DNA of 51,150 nt from Actinomycetota bacterium (GCA_020161245.1 JAIUOK010000036.1:1-51150), one strand, 5' to 3'. Shown: positions 1 through 10,575, numbered from the stretch's first letter. Numbers and translations are program-made. The notes: generated by a model not told the origin, from the letters alone.

Positions 1-235
1 GCCAGCAACGACGGCCACGCCTGTAATCACCCAGCCGACTGGAGACCAATCCAGTGCCACGCCTACGGCGAGCAGACCAGCACACCAGGGACAAGCACCC
101 GTCAGGTCACTCGAGCCGATGGCGGAGCGGCGGAAGGGCTCGGCGGCCCGGCATTCGGGGCCCGGCTTCCAAGACGTTCCTGGCCGTGACGGTTGAGCCG
201 TTTGCTGTCATCCCGGGGCGCTGTTGTCCACATCG

Positions 236-257
236 TCTGTGGTCAATCTGTGGTCAA
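236..257. repeat. 11-bp tandem direct repeat near tRNA-Glu
   Basis: The unit tctgtggtcaa occurs twice back to back (236-246, 247-257), 60 bases beyond the 3' end of the tRNA-Glu gene. Read on the minus strand each unit starts TTGACC. It could be a pair of protein-binding sites, such as integrase arm sites next to a tRNA integration target, or an operator; nothing else in the window decides this. Confidence 0.5.
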
Positions 258-282
258 GATCGTTTTCAGCGGCGGCAAAGCG

Positions 283-311
283 AAAGGCCCAGGTCTGTGA
301 CCTGGGCCTTT
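283..311 (-). terminator. Terminator of the gltX/tRNA unit
   Basis: A perfect 12-bp stem (283-294 with 300-311) with a 5-base loop lies just after tRNA-Glu in the minus direction; its lower end is T-rich. It most likely ends transcription of the tRNA-Gln/tRNA-Glu unit. Confidence 0.75.
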
Positions 312-317
312 CACACG

Positions 318-390
318 TAGCCCCGACGGGATTCGAACCCGCGCTACCGCCTTGAGAGGGCGGCGTGCTAGGCCGCTACACAACGGGGCC
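318..390 (-). tRNA. tRNA-Glu (anticodon CUC)
   Basis: The 73-base gene folds into a full cloverleaf on the minus strand: a 7-bp acceptor stem with a G-U first pair, a D arm, a 5-bp anticodon stem CCGCC/GGCGG around the loop CTCTCAA, and a T arm with TTCGAAT. The anticodon CTC reads GAG. CCA is not fully encoded. It follows tRNA-Gln by 124 bases on the same strand and lies downstream of gltX, whose product charges it. Confidence 0.95.
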
Positions 391-514
391 GTGGTGTGCT
401 TGCCGACCACTCGGAGGTGATCTGCCAGCGAGTCAGAGACGGTACCCGAGCCACTTCTCGGCCGCCAAGTCGGGCGGTCGTGAGGTGGGCCACGAAGCGT
501 TCGGCTCCGACCAG

Positions 515-586
515 CTGGGGTACCAGGACTCGAACCTAGACTAACTGAACCAGAATCAGTTGGGCTGCCAATTACCCCATACCCCA
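515..586 (-). tRNA. tRNA-Gln (anticodon CUG)
   Basis: A 72-base cloverleaf on the minus strand: acceptor TGGGGTA/TACCCCA, anticodon stem ACTGA/TCAGT with loop TTCTGGT (anticodon CTG, codon CAG), and a T loop TTCGAGT. It begins with U-A at the first acceptor pair, a known feature of tRNA-Gln. A gatCAB operon is present at 29701-33043 and no glutaminyl-tRNA synthetase is seen, so this tRNA is probably mischarged by GltX and then amidated. Confidence 0.95.
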
Positions 587-621
587 AGGTCAGCGACCCT
601 TCCGGGCCGTCGACGCCGTGA

Positions 622-651
622 AGCATAGCCTGCCGCGACGGCCGCACCCAA
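622..651 (-). promoter_or_regulatory. Candidate promoter for the tRNA pair
   Basis: On the minus strand TTGGGT (646-651) and TATGCT (622-627) are 18 bases apart, placing a start near 615, about 30 bases before tRNA-Gln. This would let the two tRNAs be made independently of gltX. The match is by eye only. Confidence 0.45.
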
Positions 652-689
652 ATCCATCGAACGCGTCCGGAGCAGCCTGGCGGGCCCGC

Positions 690-2186
690 TCAGCCCAGCG
701 CGCTCTGCAGCCGCGCGAGGGTGCGCTCGCGGCCGAGGAGCTCGATCGACTCGAACAGCGGCGGCGAGATCCGGCGCCCCGTGACGGCCACCCGGACCGG
801 GCCGAAGGCCAGCTTCGGCTTGAGCCCCAGCCCCTCGACGAGGGCGGCTCGCAGGGCCGCCTCGACCGACGCCGCGTCGAAGGCGTCGAGGGCCGACAGG
901 GCGTCGTACGACGCCTGCAGCGCCGGCCGGGCATCGTCGGTGAGCACGCGCTCGCGGTCCTCAGGGTCGACGGCGAACGCGGCGTCGTCGACGAGCAGGA
1001 AGCGCAGCTGCTCGGCCCCGCTCTTGAGGGTCTCCATCCGCTCCTGCACCAGCGGCACCGCGGCGTCGATCACCGCGACTTGCTCCGGCGTGGGGTCGCC
1101 GTCGAGGGCGCCCACCGCGACGAGGTAGGGCACGAGCCGGCGGGCCAGGTCGTCGGCGCTGATGTGGCGGATCCAGTCGCCGTTGATCGCCAGGCACTTC
1201 TTGGGGTCGAAGCGCGCCGGGTTGGGCTGCACGCGCGTGATGTCGAAGAGCTCGGCGAGCTGGGTCGGCGAGAAGAACTCCAGGTCGTCGCCCGCCGACC
1301 AGCCGAGCAGCGCGAGGTAGTTGAGCAGGCCCTCCGGGAGGTAGCCCTCCTCGCGGTAGAGGTTGAGCGAGCTCTGCGGGTCGCGCTTGGACAGCTTCTT
1401 GTTGCCCTCGCCCATGACATAGGGCAGGTGGCCGAAGCGCGGGGTCTCCCCCGAGCCGACGCCGATCTGCGCGAGCGCGGCATACATCGCCAGCTGGCGC
1501 GGGGTGCTCGAGAGCAGGTCCTCGCCGCGCAGCACGTGGGTGATGCCCATGAGCGCGTCGTCGACGGGGTTCACGAGCGTGTAGAGGGGCTCGCCGTTGC
1601 CGCGCACGATGACGTAGTCGGGCACGTGCTCGCGGCCGAAGGTCACCTCGCCGCGGACGAGGTCGTCCCAGGTCCAGTCCTGGTCGGGCATGCGCATCCG
1701 CAGCACCGGCAGGCGGCCCTCGGCCCGGAAGGCCGCCTTCTGCTCGTCGGTCGTGTAGCGGTCGGCGTTGTCGTAACCGAGCTTCGGGTCCTGGCCGGCC
1801 GCCTTGCGGCGCTCCTCCACCTCGTCCGGCGAGGAGAACGACTCGTAGGCCAGCCCGGCCTCGAGCAGTCGGGCGGCGACGTCGGCGTAGAGGTCCAGCC
1901 GGCGGCTCTGACGGTACGGCTCGTGGGGCCCGCCGACCTCGGGGCCCTCGTCCCAGTCGAGGCCCAGCCAGCGCAGCGCCGCCAGCAGGTCGTCGTAGGA
2001 CTGCTCGCTGTCGCGCGCGGAGTCGGTGTCCTCGATGCGGAAGACGAAGGTGCCGCCGGTGTGGCGCGCGTAGGCCCAGTTGAACAGGGCCGTGCGCACC
2101 ATGCCGACGTGCGGGTTGCCCGTGGGCGACGGGCAGAACCGCACGCGGATCGGCGAGGAGCCGGTGGGCGGGAGGGACGGGGTCAC
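690..2186 (-). CDS. gltX: Glutamyl-tRNA synthetase
   Basis: Cytosolic class I aminoacyl-tRNA synthetase that attaches glutamate to tRNA-Glu and, where GatCAB exists, also to tRNA-Gln. The 498-residue length is normal. The HIGH-type motif is [10 protein letters not shown] at 19-28 and the KMSKS-type motif is KLSKR at 264-268. The start chosen is a GTG at 2184-2186 that overlaps the TGA of the upstream FAH gene (GTGA), so the two are translationally coupled; the open frame continues upstream but without homologous sequence. Its two tRNA substrates lie directly downstream on the same strand. Non-discriminating charging is inferred from gatCAB, not from specificity residues. Confidence 0.96.
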   Translation of the reverse strand: MTPSLPPTGSSPIRVRFCPSPTGNPHVGMVRTALFNWAYARHTGGTFVFRIEDTDSARDSEQSYDDLLAALRWLGLDWDEGPEVGGPHEPYRQSRRLDLYADVAARLLEAGLAYESFSSPDEVEERRKAAGQDPKLGYDNADRYTTDEQKAAFRAEGRLPVLRMRMPDQDWTWDDLVRGEVTFGREHVPDYVIVRGNGEPLYTLVNPVDDALMGITHVLRGEDLLSSTPRQLAMYAALAQIGVGSGETPRFGHLPYVMGEGNKKLSKRDPQSSLNLYREEGYLPEGLLNYLALLGWSAGDDLEFFSPTQLAELFDITRVQPNPARFDPKKCLAINGDWIRHISADDLARRLVPYLVAVGALDGDPTPEQVAVIDAAVPLVQERMETLKSGAEQLRFLLVDDAAFAVDPEDRERVLTDDARPALQASYDALSALDAFDAASVEAALRAALVEGLGLKPKLAFGPVRVAVTGRRISPPLFESIELLGRERTLARLQSALG

Positions 2187-2974
2187 GCGGAGACCGCCTT
2201 GTTGGTGAGGGTGCCGATGGTGCTGATGGAGACGCTGACGGTGCTGCCGTCGGGGATCGGGCCGACGCCCTCGGGCGTGCCGGTGAGGATGACGTCGCCC
2301 GGCAGCAGCGTCATCACGTTGCTGACCCACGCGACGAGCTCGTGCGCCTTGCGGATCAGCAGCGACGTCGACGACGACTGCCGTACCTCGCCGTCGACCG
2401 TGCACACGATGTCGAGGTCGTCGGGGTCGGCCTCGGTCTGGATCCACGGGCCGAGCGGGCAGAAGGTGTCGAAGCCCTTCGCCCGGCCCCACTGGCCGTC
2501 GGAGCGCTGAAGGTCGCGGGCGGTCACGTCGTTGGCGCAGGTGTAGCCGAGCACCACCTCAGGCACGCGCGCGAGCGGCACCTCCTTGCAGAGGCGGCCG
2601 ATGACCACGGCGAGCTCGGCCTCGTGCTCGACGCGCTCGGACTGCTCGGGCAGCACGATGCGGTCGCCCGGGCCCACGACCGACGTCGACGGCTTGAGGA
2701 AGATCATCGGCTCGCTCGGGACGTCGTTGCCGAGCTCCTGGGCGTGCGCGAGGTAGTTGCGCCCGAGGGCGATCACCTTGCTCGGCAGCGTGGGGGCGAG
2801 CAGCCGCAGGCCCGACAACGGGACCGGCGGGCCGGCCACCTCGATGCCGCCGTACGGGTGCCCGGCGATGGGCGTGAACGTCGTCTCGTCCGTGGGCGAG
2901 CCGTCCGGACCGACGCCGTCGACGACGCCGAAGCCGAGCACACCCTCAGGACCTGCGCACCTCGCGATCAGCAC
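2183..2974 (-). CDS. FAH-family hydrolase/isomerase
   Basis: Fumarylacetoacetate-hydrolase-family enzyme of 263 residues, cytosolic and metal-dependent. Visible hallmarks are the [10 protein letters not shown] segment, the metal-binding acidic patch [25 protein letters not shown], the [10 protein letters not shown] segment and the C-terminal [10 protein letters not shown] motif. Family members cleave C-C bonds of acylpyruvates or isomerise homoprotocatechuate breakdown products; the substrate cannot be told here. The GTG start lies 6 bases behind TAGGCT on the minus strand and has no Shine-Dalgarno sequence, so the mRNA is probably leaderless. It overlaps gltX by 4 bases, an arrangement that suggests a housekeeping or clean-up role rather than a dedicated aromatic pathway. 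Confidence 0.88.
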   Translation of the reverse strand: MLIARCAGPEGVLGFGVVDGVGPDGSPTDETTFTPIAGHPYGGIEVAGPPVPLSGLRLLAPTLPSKVIALGRNYLAHAQELGNDVPSEPMIFLKPSTSVVGPGDRIVLPEQSERVEHEAELAVVIGRLCKEVPLARVPEVVLGYTCANDVTARDLQRSDGQWGRAKGFDTFCPLGPWIQTEADPDDLDIVCTVDGEVRQSSSTSLLIRKAHELVAWVSNVMTLLPGDVILTGTPEGVGPIPDGSTVSVSISTIGTLTNKAVSA

Positions 2975-3006
2975 GCAGGCAGCCTAGTCGTCGCCCGAGG
3001 GGCGCC

Positions 3007-4596
3007 TCAGTCGCCGGTCTGGCGCCCGGCCTTGAGCAGGCCGTACGCCACGGCGTCCTCGAGCGCCAGCCACGAGGCGGCGATCACGTTCTCGTGGACG
3101 CCGACCGTGGTCCAGGTCGAGCGGCCGTCGGTGGTGCCCACCAGGACGCGCGTGACCGCGCCCGTGCCTGCGCTGCCGTCGAGGATGCGGACCTTGTAGT
3201 CGACCAGCTCGAGGGCGGCCAGCTCGGGGAAGGCCGACGCGATGGCCGAGCGCAGCGCGTTGTCGAGCGAGTTGACGGGGCCGTTGCCCTCGCCCGTGGC
3301 GATGACGCGCTCGCCGTTCGCGTGGACCTTGACGGTGGCCTCGGACACGACGGTGCCGTCGGCGCGCTGCTCGACGATCGTGCGCCACGACTCGACCGTG
3401 AAGTGCCGCTTGCGGCCTCCCTTCATCTCGTCGCGGACGAGCAGCTCGAACGACGCGTCGGCGGCCTCGAACGTCCAGCCGCCGGCCTCGAGGTCCTTGA
3501 CCCGCTCGACCACGCGGGCGATGACCTCGGGGTTGTCCGACAGGTCGATGCCGAGCTCGCGGCCCTTGAGCTCGACCGATGCGCGGCCGGCCATCTCGGT
3601 GACCAGCACGCGCATGTCGTTGCCGACGAGCTCGGGATCCATGTGGTTGTAGAGGTCGTGGTTCACCTTGAGCGCACTGGCATGCAGCCCGGCCTTGTGG
3701 GCGAACGCCGAGACGCCGACGTAGGCCTGGTGGGTGTCGGCCGGGAGGTTGGCGATGTCGGCCAGCGCGTGCGAGACGCGCACCATCTCGCGGAGGCTCC
3801 CCTCGGGCAGCACCCGCATGTCGAGCTTGGTCTCGAGATTGCCCACGACGGCGAACAGGTCGGCGTTGCCGGTGCGCTCGCCGTAGCCGTTGGCCGTGCA
3901 CTGCACGTGCGTCGCCCCGGCCTCGACGGCGGCGATGGAGTTGGCCACGGCGCAGGCGGTGTCGTCCTGGCAGTGGATGCCGAGGCGGGCACCGGTGCGC
4001 TCGAGGACGTCGGTGACGACGGCGGTGATCCGGCTGGGCAGGCAGCCGCCGTTGGTGTCGCACAGGACGTTGACCGACGCGCCCGCGGCGGTGGCGGCGT
4101 TGATCAGGGCGACGCCGTAGTCGGGGTCGTTGCGGTAGCCGTCGAAGAAGTGCTCGTAGTCGACGAACACCCGCCGCCCCTGCGCCACGAGGTAGGAGAC
4201 GGTGTCGACCACCATCGCGAGGTTCTCCTCCTCGGTGGTCCTCAGCGCCTCGCGCACGTGGCGCACGTCGGACTTCGCGACCAGCGTGATCACCGGGGCG
4301 CCGCTGTCGAGCAGGGCCTGCACCTGGCCGTCGTCCTCGACCTTGACGCCGGCCTTGCGCGTGGCGCCGAACGCGACCAGCTCGGCGTTCTTGAGGTCGA
4401 GCTCCTCGCGGGCCCGGGCGAAGAACTCGGTGTCCTTGGGCAGGGCGCCCGGCCAGCCGCCCTCGATGAACCCGACGCCGAAGGAGTCGAGCAGCCGCGC
4501 GACGGCCAGCTTGTCCTCCACGGAGTAGGAGATGCCCTCGCGCTGGGCGCCGTCGCGCAGCGTCGTGTCGTAGACGTGGAAGGCGTCGCGGTCCAT
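3007..4596 (-). CDS. cimA: Citramalate synthase
   Basis: Condenses acetyl-CoA with pyruvate to (R)-citramalate, the first step of a threonine-independent route to isoleucine. The 529-residue protein has an N-terminal TIM barrel with the DTTLRDGAQREG motif at 10-21, HxH-type metal residues further in (GIHCQDD, QAYVGVSAFAHKAG), and a C-terminal LeuA-type regulatory dimer domain. Homocitrate or isopropylmalate synthase are alternatives, but a separate leuA is present at 8779 and this sequence has the CimA start pattern. ATG at 4596 has AAGGA six bases upstream. Expression appears to be under an isoleucine-type attenuator at 4655-4749. Confidence 0.92.
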   Translation of the reverse strand: MDRDAFHVYDTTLRDGAQREGISYSVEDKLAVARLLDSFGVGFIEGGWPGALPKDTEFFARAREELDLKNAELVAFGATRKAGVKVEDDGQVQALLDSGAPVITLVAKSDVRHVREALRTTEEENLAMVVDTVSYLVAQGRRVFVDYEHFFDGYRNDPDYGVALINAATAAGASVNVLCDTNGGCLPSRITAVVTDVLERTGARLGIHCQDDTACAVANSIAAVEAGATHVQCTANGYGERTGNADLFAVVGNLETKLDMRVLPEGSLREMVRVSHALADIANLPADTHQAYVGVSAFAHKAGLHASALKVNHDLYNHMDPELVGNDMRVLVTEMAGRASVELKGRELGIDLSDNPEVIARVVERVKDLEAGGWTFEAADASFELLVRDEMKGGRKRHFTVESWRTIVEQRADGTVVSEATVKVHANGERVIATGEGNGPVNSLDNALRSAIASAFPELAALELVDYKVRILDGSAGTGAVTRVLVGTTDGRSTWTTVGVHENVIAASWLALEDAVAYGLLKAGRQTGD

Positions 4597-4654
4597 GGGG
4601 GTTCCTTCGGTCGTTCGGGCCGTTCGGGCTAGGTCTGCGGGTTCGAGCAGGGTC

Positions 4655-4725
4655 CGGGCAACGAAAAAGCCTCCCGCATGGGTGCGAGAGGCTGCGCGTC
4701 GGCGACGGGTGTCGGCGACGCGCTA
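4655..4725 (-). promoter_or_regulatory. Transcription attenuator upstream of cimA
   Basis: On the minus strand the leader-peptide stop is overlapped by an 8-bp hairpin (4694-4701 with 4716-4723), a candidate pause or antiterminator element. It is followed by an intrinsic terminator: a 10-bp stem with one G-U pair (4669-4678 with 4683-4692), 4-base loop and a run of five U (4664-4668). Directly after the U run is a 14-base stretch (4655-4668) that recurs at the ilvB attenuator. The arrangement leader peptide, hairpin, terminator, cimA is that of ribosome-mediated attenuation. Confidence 0.85.
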
Positions 4726-4749
4726 GGTAATGATCAGCGACCTGGTCAC
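4723..4749 (-). CDS. cimA leader peptide (MTRSLIIT)
   Basis: Eight-residue leader peptide with adjacent Leu-Ile-Ile codons (CTG ATC ATT), ending in TAG inside the attenuator. The GTG start lies 6 bases after CACCCT, which matches the leader-peptide starts of ilvB (TACCCT, 6 bases) and leuA (TACCCT, 7 bases). There is no Shine-Dalgarno sequence, so it is likely translated from a leaderless transcript. Stalling at the Ile codons when charged tRNA-Ile is scarce would let cimA be read through. Confidence 0.8.
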   Translation of the reverse strand: MTRSLIIT

Positions 4750-4839
4750 GTGCTCAGGGTGCCACACGGCGTCCGCCGCACGACAGCCGGGGTCCGGCTG
4801 CTGAGAAGCGCTCACACCCTGCTCACGTACCCTCGTGGG

Positions 4840-6165
4840 GTGCACGGGACCGACGGGATCGACGCCGAGGGCGCCAGCAGCGCCCCCGACGGCGCCGACG
4901 GCTACCCCGCGGCGCCGTCGCCCGACGACGAGACCGCGCCCCAGCCCGTGCTGACCCCGGCCGTGCTGGCCGAGGCAGCCCACGCGCACCAGCGCCCCGC
5001 CGGCGTCCACGCCGGCCCGCCCGCAGGGGACGACACCCCGGCCGACGACGGGGTGCTCCATCACCACCACGAGGCCGAGGGCGGCCAGGCCTCGCACCTC
5101 GCACCCGCCCACGTGCTGCCCGCGCCGCGGCGCCGGTGGGGGCTGATCGCCGGCGTCGTCGCCGCAGCCCTGCTCGTGGTCGGCGGCGCGACGGCGTTCG
5201 CGCTCACCCGCGACGACTCCCCCGGCACCGCCGCCCCCGGCGCGACCCCCTCGGGGTCGGCGTCGCAGAGCGTCGACGTGTCCGACGTGGACCCCACGTC
5301 CGCGCCCGGCGTGGGCGGCGGCGAGCCGATGCTCGAGCCCGGCCAGGACACGCTGATCCTCGGCGACTCCCTCGGCCTCACGGTCTACCCGTGGCTGGCC
5401 GACCTGCTCCCGGACCGCTACGTCTCCTACGAGGCCGAGGTCGGCCGCACGACGTCCGGCACGATCAACGCGCTCACGCAGATGCCCGAGTCCGAGATCC
5501 CGCCGGTGGTCATCGTCAGCTCGGGCACCAACGACCCGACCGCCGCCGGTCTGCAGGCCGAGGCGTCCGAGCTCCTCGACTACCTCGGCCCCGACCGGTG
5601 CGTGGTGTGGGTCGACGTCGTCCGGCCCGAGAGCGACTTCGCGACCATGGACGAGCTCAACGCGGCCCTCGACGCAGCCGTGGCGGGCCGCGACAACGTG
5701 TCGATCCTGCGCTGGACCGACCTCGTCGAGCAGCACACCGACTGGCTCGGCGGCGACGGCATCCACCCGGGGCAGACGGGAGCCGAGGGCCGGGCCGCCG
5801 CCTTCGCGGCCGCGGCCGAGTCGTGCTCGGCGCTCGACCCCGACGCGCCGGTGGCCGACAAGCAGTACCTGCCCTCGAGCGTGTTCTACGGCCCCATCTC
5901 CGGCGGCGGCAGCGCCTCCGGCTCGGGCAGCGGCAACGGCGGCGTCGTCCAGCAGCCCCAGGCCACCAGCCAGGCCCCGGCCCCGCCCGCGCCGTCGTCG
6001 GCGACCCCCGCTCCCACCAAGACGCAGGACCCGAGCCCCCAGCCATCGACGACGTCCCCGCCGAAGACGAGCGCTCCGCCGCCGCCCCCGGCGAGCTCGG
6101 AGCCACCTCCGCCGCCCTCGAGCGCGACCCCGCAGGCCCAGGGACCCACGCCGTCAGCCTCCTGA
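4840..6165 (+). CDS. Membrane-anchored SGNH/GDSL-type hydrolase
   Basis: 441-residue protein with a roughly 97-residue acidic, His-containing cytoplasmic N-terminus, one transmembrane segment (about 100-122), then an extracellular SGNH hydrolase domain: block I LGDSLG with Ser177, GTND at 229-232, and the catalytic DGIH pair Asp306/His309. The C-terminal 85 residues are Pro/Ser/Thr-rich, typical of wall-spanning linkers. Substrate is unknown; relatives act as esterases, lipases or O-acyl esterases on cell-envelope glycans. The GTG at 4840 is chosen because it lies 6 bases behind TACCCT, giving a probable leaderless mRNA; the open frame extends upstream to 4678 but through the cimA leader. Transcribed divergently from cimA. 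Confidence 0.85.
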   Translation: MHGTDGIDAEGASSAPDGADGYPAAPSPDDETAPQPVLTPAVLAEAAHAHQRPAGVHAGPPAGDDTPADDGVLHHHHEAEGGQASHLAPAHVLPAPRRRWGLIAGVVAAALLVVGGATAFALTRDDSPGTAAPGATPSGSASQSVDVSDVDPTSAPGVGGGEPMLEPGQDTLILGDSLGLTVYPWLADLLPDRYVSYEAEVGRTTSGTINALTQMPESEIPPVVIVSSGTNDPTAAGLQAEASELLDYLGPDRCVVWVDVVRPESDFATMDELNAALDAAVAGRDNVSILRWTDLVEQHTDWLGGDGIHPGQTGAEGRAAAFAAAAESCSALDPDAPVADKQYLPSSVFYGPISGGGSASGSGSGNGGVVQQPQATSQAPAPPAPSSATPAPTKTQDPSPQPSTTSPPKTSAPPPPPASSEPPPPPSSATPQAQGPTPSAS

Positions 6166-6178
6166 GCCCGACCGCGCT

Positions 6179-6240
6179 CGAGTAACTGGCGTTGTCCTCG
6201 GTTTCCGGGGTCGGTTTCCGATAGCTACGCCAGTTACTCG
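6179..6240. repeat. Intergenic inverted repeat, 14-bp arms
   Basis: Perfect arms CGAGTAACTGGCGT (6179-6192) and its complement (6227-6240) lie between the convergent ends of the SGNH gene and ilvE. The 34-base loop holds the short direct repeat cggtttcc. Neither side has a clear T run, but the position fits a bidirectional transcription barrier. The right arm runs into GTTACTCGCG (6233-6242), also found at 17101 and, inverted, at 13187. Confidence 0.8.
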
Positions 6241-6245
6241 CGGGA

Positions 6246-7361
6246 TCAGCGGGCGGGGACGAGCGGGTGCATCCAGCCGTGGGCATCGTCGGTGGCGCCG
6301 GTCTGCAGGTCGAGCAGGGCCTGGCGCAGCCGCATGGTGACCGGGCCGGGCTCGCCGTCGCCGACGGTCCACGAGTGCGCCGCGCTCTTCACCGAGCCGA
6401 CCGGGGTGATGACGGCGGCGGTGCCGCAGGCGAACACCTCGGTGATCTCGCCCGACGCGTTGCCCTCGCGCCAGTCGTCGGTGGAGATGCGGCCCTCCTC
6501 GGCGCCGAGGCCGAGGTCCTTGGCGACGGTGAGCAGGGAGTCGCGGGTGACGCCGGGCAGCAGCGAGCCGGTGAGCTCCGGGGTGACCAGGCGGGCGTTC
6601 TCGCCGGACCCGTACACGAAGTACAGGTTCATGCCGCCCATCTCCTCGACCCATCGGTGCTCGGCGGCGTCGAGCCACACGACCTGGTCGCAGCCCTCGG
6701 CCGCGGCCTGGGCCTGGGCGACCAGCGAGGCGGCGTAGTTGCCGGCGCACTTGGCCTCGCCGGTGCCGCCGGGCGCGGCCCGGACGTACTCGGTCGACAG
6801 CCACACCGACACCGGCTTCACGCCGCGCGGGAAGTAGGCGCCGGCGGGCGAGGCGATGAGGACGTAGAGGTAGGAGTTGGCCGGGCGGACGCCCAGACCC
6901 ACCTCGGTCGAGAACATGAACGGCCGCAGGTACAGCGACTTCTCGGGGTCCTGCGGGACGTAGCGGGCGTCGGCCTCCACCAGCACGCGCAGCGACTCGA
7001 GGAAGAGCTCCTCGGGCAGGGCCGGCATCGCGAGACGGGCCGCCGAACGGTTGAAGCGGCGGGCGTTGGCCTCGGGCCGGAACGACGCGATCGAGCCGTC
7101 GGGGCGGCGGTAGGCCTTGAGGCCCTCGAAGATCGACTGCCCGTAGTGGATGAAGTTGGTGGCGGGGTCGAGCGAGATCGGGCCGTAGGGCACGAGCTTC
7201 GCGTCGTGCCAGCCGGCCTCCTCAGTCCAGGCGATCGTCACCATGTTGTCGGTGAAGTGCCGGCCGAACCCGGGGTCGGCCAGGATCGCGGCGACCTCGT
7301 CGTCCGAGCGGGGCGAGGCCGTGGGGTGCAGCTCGATCGTGGGCATGGCGTGACGGTACAT
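6246..7361 (-). CDS. ilvE: Branched-chain amino acid aminotransferase
   Basis: PLP enzyme performing the last step of Leu, Ile and Val synthesis by transferring the amino group of glutamate to the 2-oxo acids. The 371-residue protein is a fold-type IV aminotransferase: Lys204 in [10 protein letters not shown] is the Schiff-base lysine, with [15 protein letters not shown] at 71-85 and the cofactor-phosphate segment [14 protein letters not shown] near the C-terminus. ATG at 7361 is preceded by AGGAG 8 bases away; a second ATG five codons in is less well placed. It lies downstream of leuB on the same strand, separated by a 140-base structured spacer. Confidence 0.96.
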   Translation of the reverse strand: MYRHAMPTIELHPTASPRSDDEVAAILADPGFGRHFTDNMVTIAWTEEAGWHDAKLVPYGPISLDPATNFIHYGQSIFEGLKAYRRPDGSIASFRPEANARRFNRSAARLAMPALPEELFLESLRVLVEADARYVPQDPEKSLYLRPFMFSTEVGLGVRPANSYLYVLIASPAGAYFPRGVKPVSVWLSTEYVRAAPGGTGEAKCAGNYAASLVAQAQAAAEGCDQVVWLDAAEHRWVEEMGGMNLYFVYGSGENARLVTPELTGSLLPGVTRDSLLTVAKDLGLGAEEGRISTDDWREGNASGEITEVFACGTAAVITPVGSVKSAAHSWTVGDGEPGPVTMRLRQALLDLQTGATDDAHGWMHPLVPAR

Positions 7362-7428
7362 CGCAGAGACTCCTGAGCAACGGTCGGATGCGGACGAGGG
7401 GCCGCTCGTGGGAGCGGGCGTGCCTGTC

Positions 7429-7506
7429 GCTGACCGACCGGGAGGCGGCGGCTGCCGCCGGTGCCCGAGATGCCGCCGTGGCGGCGGGCCGACCCGGTCG
7501 GTCAGC
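7429..7506 (-). promoter_or_regulatory. Long hairpin between leuB and ilvE
   Basis: Perfect 14-bp arms (7429-7442 and 7493-7506) flank a 50-base loop that contains further GC-rich stems. One arm covers the leuB stop codon. No U run follows, so it may be a 3'-end stabilising or Rho-related element, or a structured leader for ilvE. Confidence 0.6.
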
Positions 7507-8548
7507 CCGCTACTCGGGCCGCGAGCGCGTCGCCGATCTCGGACGTGCTGCGCACCGCGTCTCCGCGCGCGGCGAGGTCGGCCGCGACGGCCTCCTCCAC
7601 CTCGGCGGCGGCCTTCTCCTCGCCGAGGTGGGCGAGCAGCATCGCTACCGAGAGCACGGTGGCCGTGGGGTCGGCCTTGCCCTGGCCGGCGATGTCGGGC
7701 GCGGAGCCGTGCACCGGCTCGAACATCGACGGGCTGCGGCGCGACGGGTCGACGTTGCCCGAAGCCGCGAGGCCGATGCCCCCGGCGATGGCCGCGCCGA
7801 TGTCGGTGAGGATGTCGCCGAAGAGGTTGTCGGTGACGACGACGTCGAAGCGCTCAGGCTGGGTCAGGAAGAACATGCTGGCCGCGTCGACGTGGCAGTA
7901 GTCGGTCTCGACGCCGGGGTACTCCGTGGCGACGGCGTCGAACACGCGCTTCCAGAGGCCGCCGGCGTGCACGAGGACGTTGGTCTTGTGCACCAGCGTC
8001 ACCTTGTTGCGGCGACGGGTCGCCCGCTCGAACGCGTCGCGCACGATGCGCTCGACGCCGAAGGCGGTGTTGACGCTCTCCTCGGTGGCGATCTCCTGCG
8101 GCGTGCCCTGGCGCAGCCAGCCGCCGGCGCCGGCATACGGGCCCTCGGTGCCCTCGCGGCAGACCACGAAGTCGATCTGCTCGGGGCCCTTGCCGGCGAG
8201 CGGGGTCGCGACGCCGGGGAAGAGCTTCACGGGGCGCAGGTTCAGGTAGTGGTCGAGCTCGAAGCGCAGGCGCAGCAGCAGGCCGCGCTCGAGGACGCCC
8301 GGCGGCACGCTCGGGTCGCCGATGGCGCCGAGCAGGATCGCGTCGTAGCCGCGCAGCTCCGCGAGGACGTCCTCGGGCAGCGTCTCGCCGGTCGCGTTGT
8401 AGCGGCGGGCGCCGAGGTCGTACTCGGTGCGCTCGAAGGACAGGCCGTGGCGCGCGGCCGCGGCGTCGAGCACCTTGAGGCCCTCGGCGACGACCTCGGT
8501 GCCGATGCCGTCACCCGGGATCACTGCGAGGCGGAAGCTCTTCGACAT
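7502..8548 (-). CDS. leuB: 3-isopropylmalate dehydrogenase
   Basis: NAD-dependent oxidative decarboxylation of 3-isopropylmalate in leucine synthesis. 348 residues, normal for the actinobacterial form. Visible features: [12 protein letters not shown] at the N-terminus, LGAIGDP, the substrate and metal residues in [10 protein letters not shown] and [12 protein letters not shown], and the NAD-binding [19 protein letters not shown] segment. ATG at 8546-8548 is preferred over an upstream in-frame ATG because homology begins there and because it lies 7 bases behind TACGCT, a leaderless arrangement. It is divergent from leuA, sharing a 111-base control region. Confidence 0.95.
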   Translation of the reverse strand: MSKSFRLAVIPGDGIGTEVVAEGLKVLDAAAARHGLSFERTEYDLGARRYNATGETLPEDVLAELRGYDAILLGAIGDPSVPPGVLERGLLLRLRFELDHYLNLRPVKLFPGVATPLAGKGPEQIDFVVCREGTEGPYAGAGGWLRQGTPQEIATEESVNTAFGVERIVRDAFERATRRRNKVTLVHKTNVLVHAGGLWKRVFDAVATEYPGVETDYCHVDAASMFFLTQPERFDVVVTDNLFGDILTDIGAAIAGGIGLAASGNVDPSRRSPSMFEPVHGSAPDIAGQGKADPTATVLSVAMLLAHLGEEKAAAEVEEAVAADLAARGDAVRSTSEIGDALAARVAG

Positions 8549-8659
8549 GGGCCCGAGCGTAGAACTCCGTCCCAGCATCCGACATCGGCGTCCCGCTATG
8601 TGAGACCCACGCAGCCCTGGTCCGCGCCACCGGGCGGGGGCGCTGCTACCCTGGCCGGG

Positions 8660-10521
<1,862 letters not shown>

Positions 10522-10532
10522 CCCCGATCGCC

Positions 10533-10570
10533 ACGAGGCCCGCGGACGCATCGGCGTCCGCGGGCCTCGT
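10533..10570. terminator. Terminator between leuA and the next gene
   Basis: Perfect 17-bp stem (10533-10549 with 10554-10570) with the tetraloop ATCG, 12 bases after leuA and 6 bases from the stop of the opposing gene. It lacks a long U run but is very stable and probably acts for both convergent genes. Confidence 0.8.
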
Positions 10571-10575
10571 CGCGT

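Larger units (their letters stand above)
1..317. other. Left-edge stretch without a convincing gene
   Basis: No complete gene with a good start is visible. On the minus strand, about 198 down to 1 reads open without a stop and contains a C-P-W-C motif followed by a hydrophobic run, but no ATG, GTG or TTG opens it upstream, so it may be a remnant or the inside of a gene ending beyond the edge. An 11-base tandem direct repeat sits at 236-257 and a terminator hairpin at 283-311. The base composition near the left end is a little less GC-rich than elsewhere. Confidence 0.4.

Noticed and set aside
54..320. 88-codon frame at the left edge
   Set aside because: Arg-rich composition, no ribosome-binding site, runs through the tandem repeat and terminator.
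618..2510. Long open frame on the plus strand opposite gltX (and similar frames opposite most genes)
   Set aside because: These arise from GC-rich third positions. Their translations are low-complexity Arg/Ala/Gly-rich, have no family motifs and mirror a clearly coding gene on the other strand.
2342..3199. Plus-strand frame opposite the FAH gene and the end of cimA
   Set aside because: Low-complexity shadow with no homology; the FAH and cimA frames have all conserved motifs.
4723..5766. Minus-strand frame ending in the cimA leader peptide
   Set aside because: Only its last nine codons are meaningful, as leader peptide; the rest is antisense to the SGNH hydrolase.
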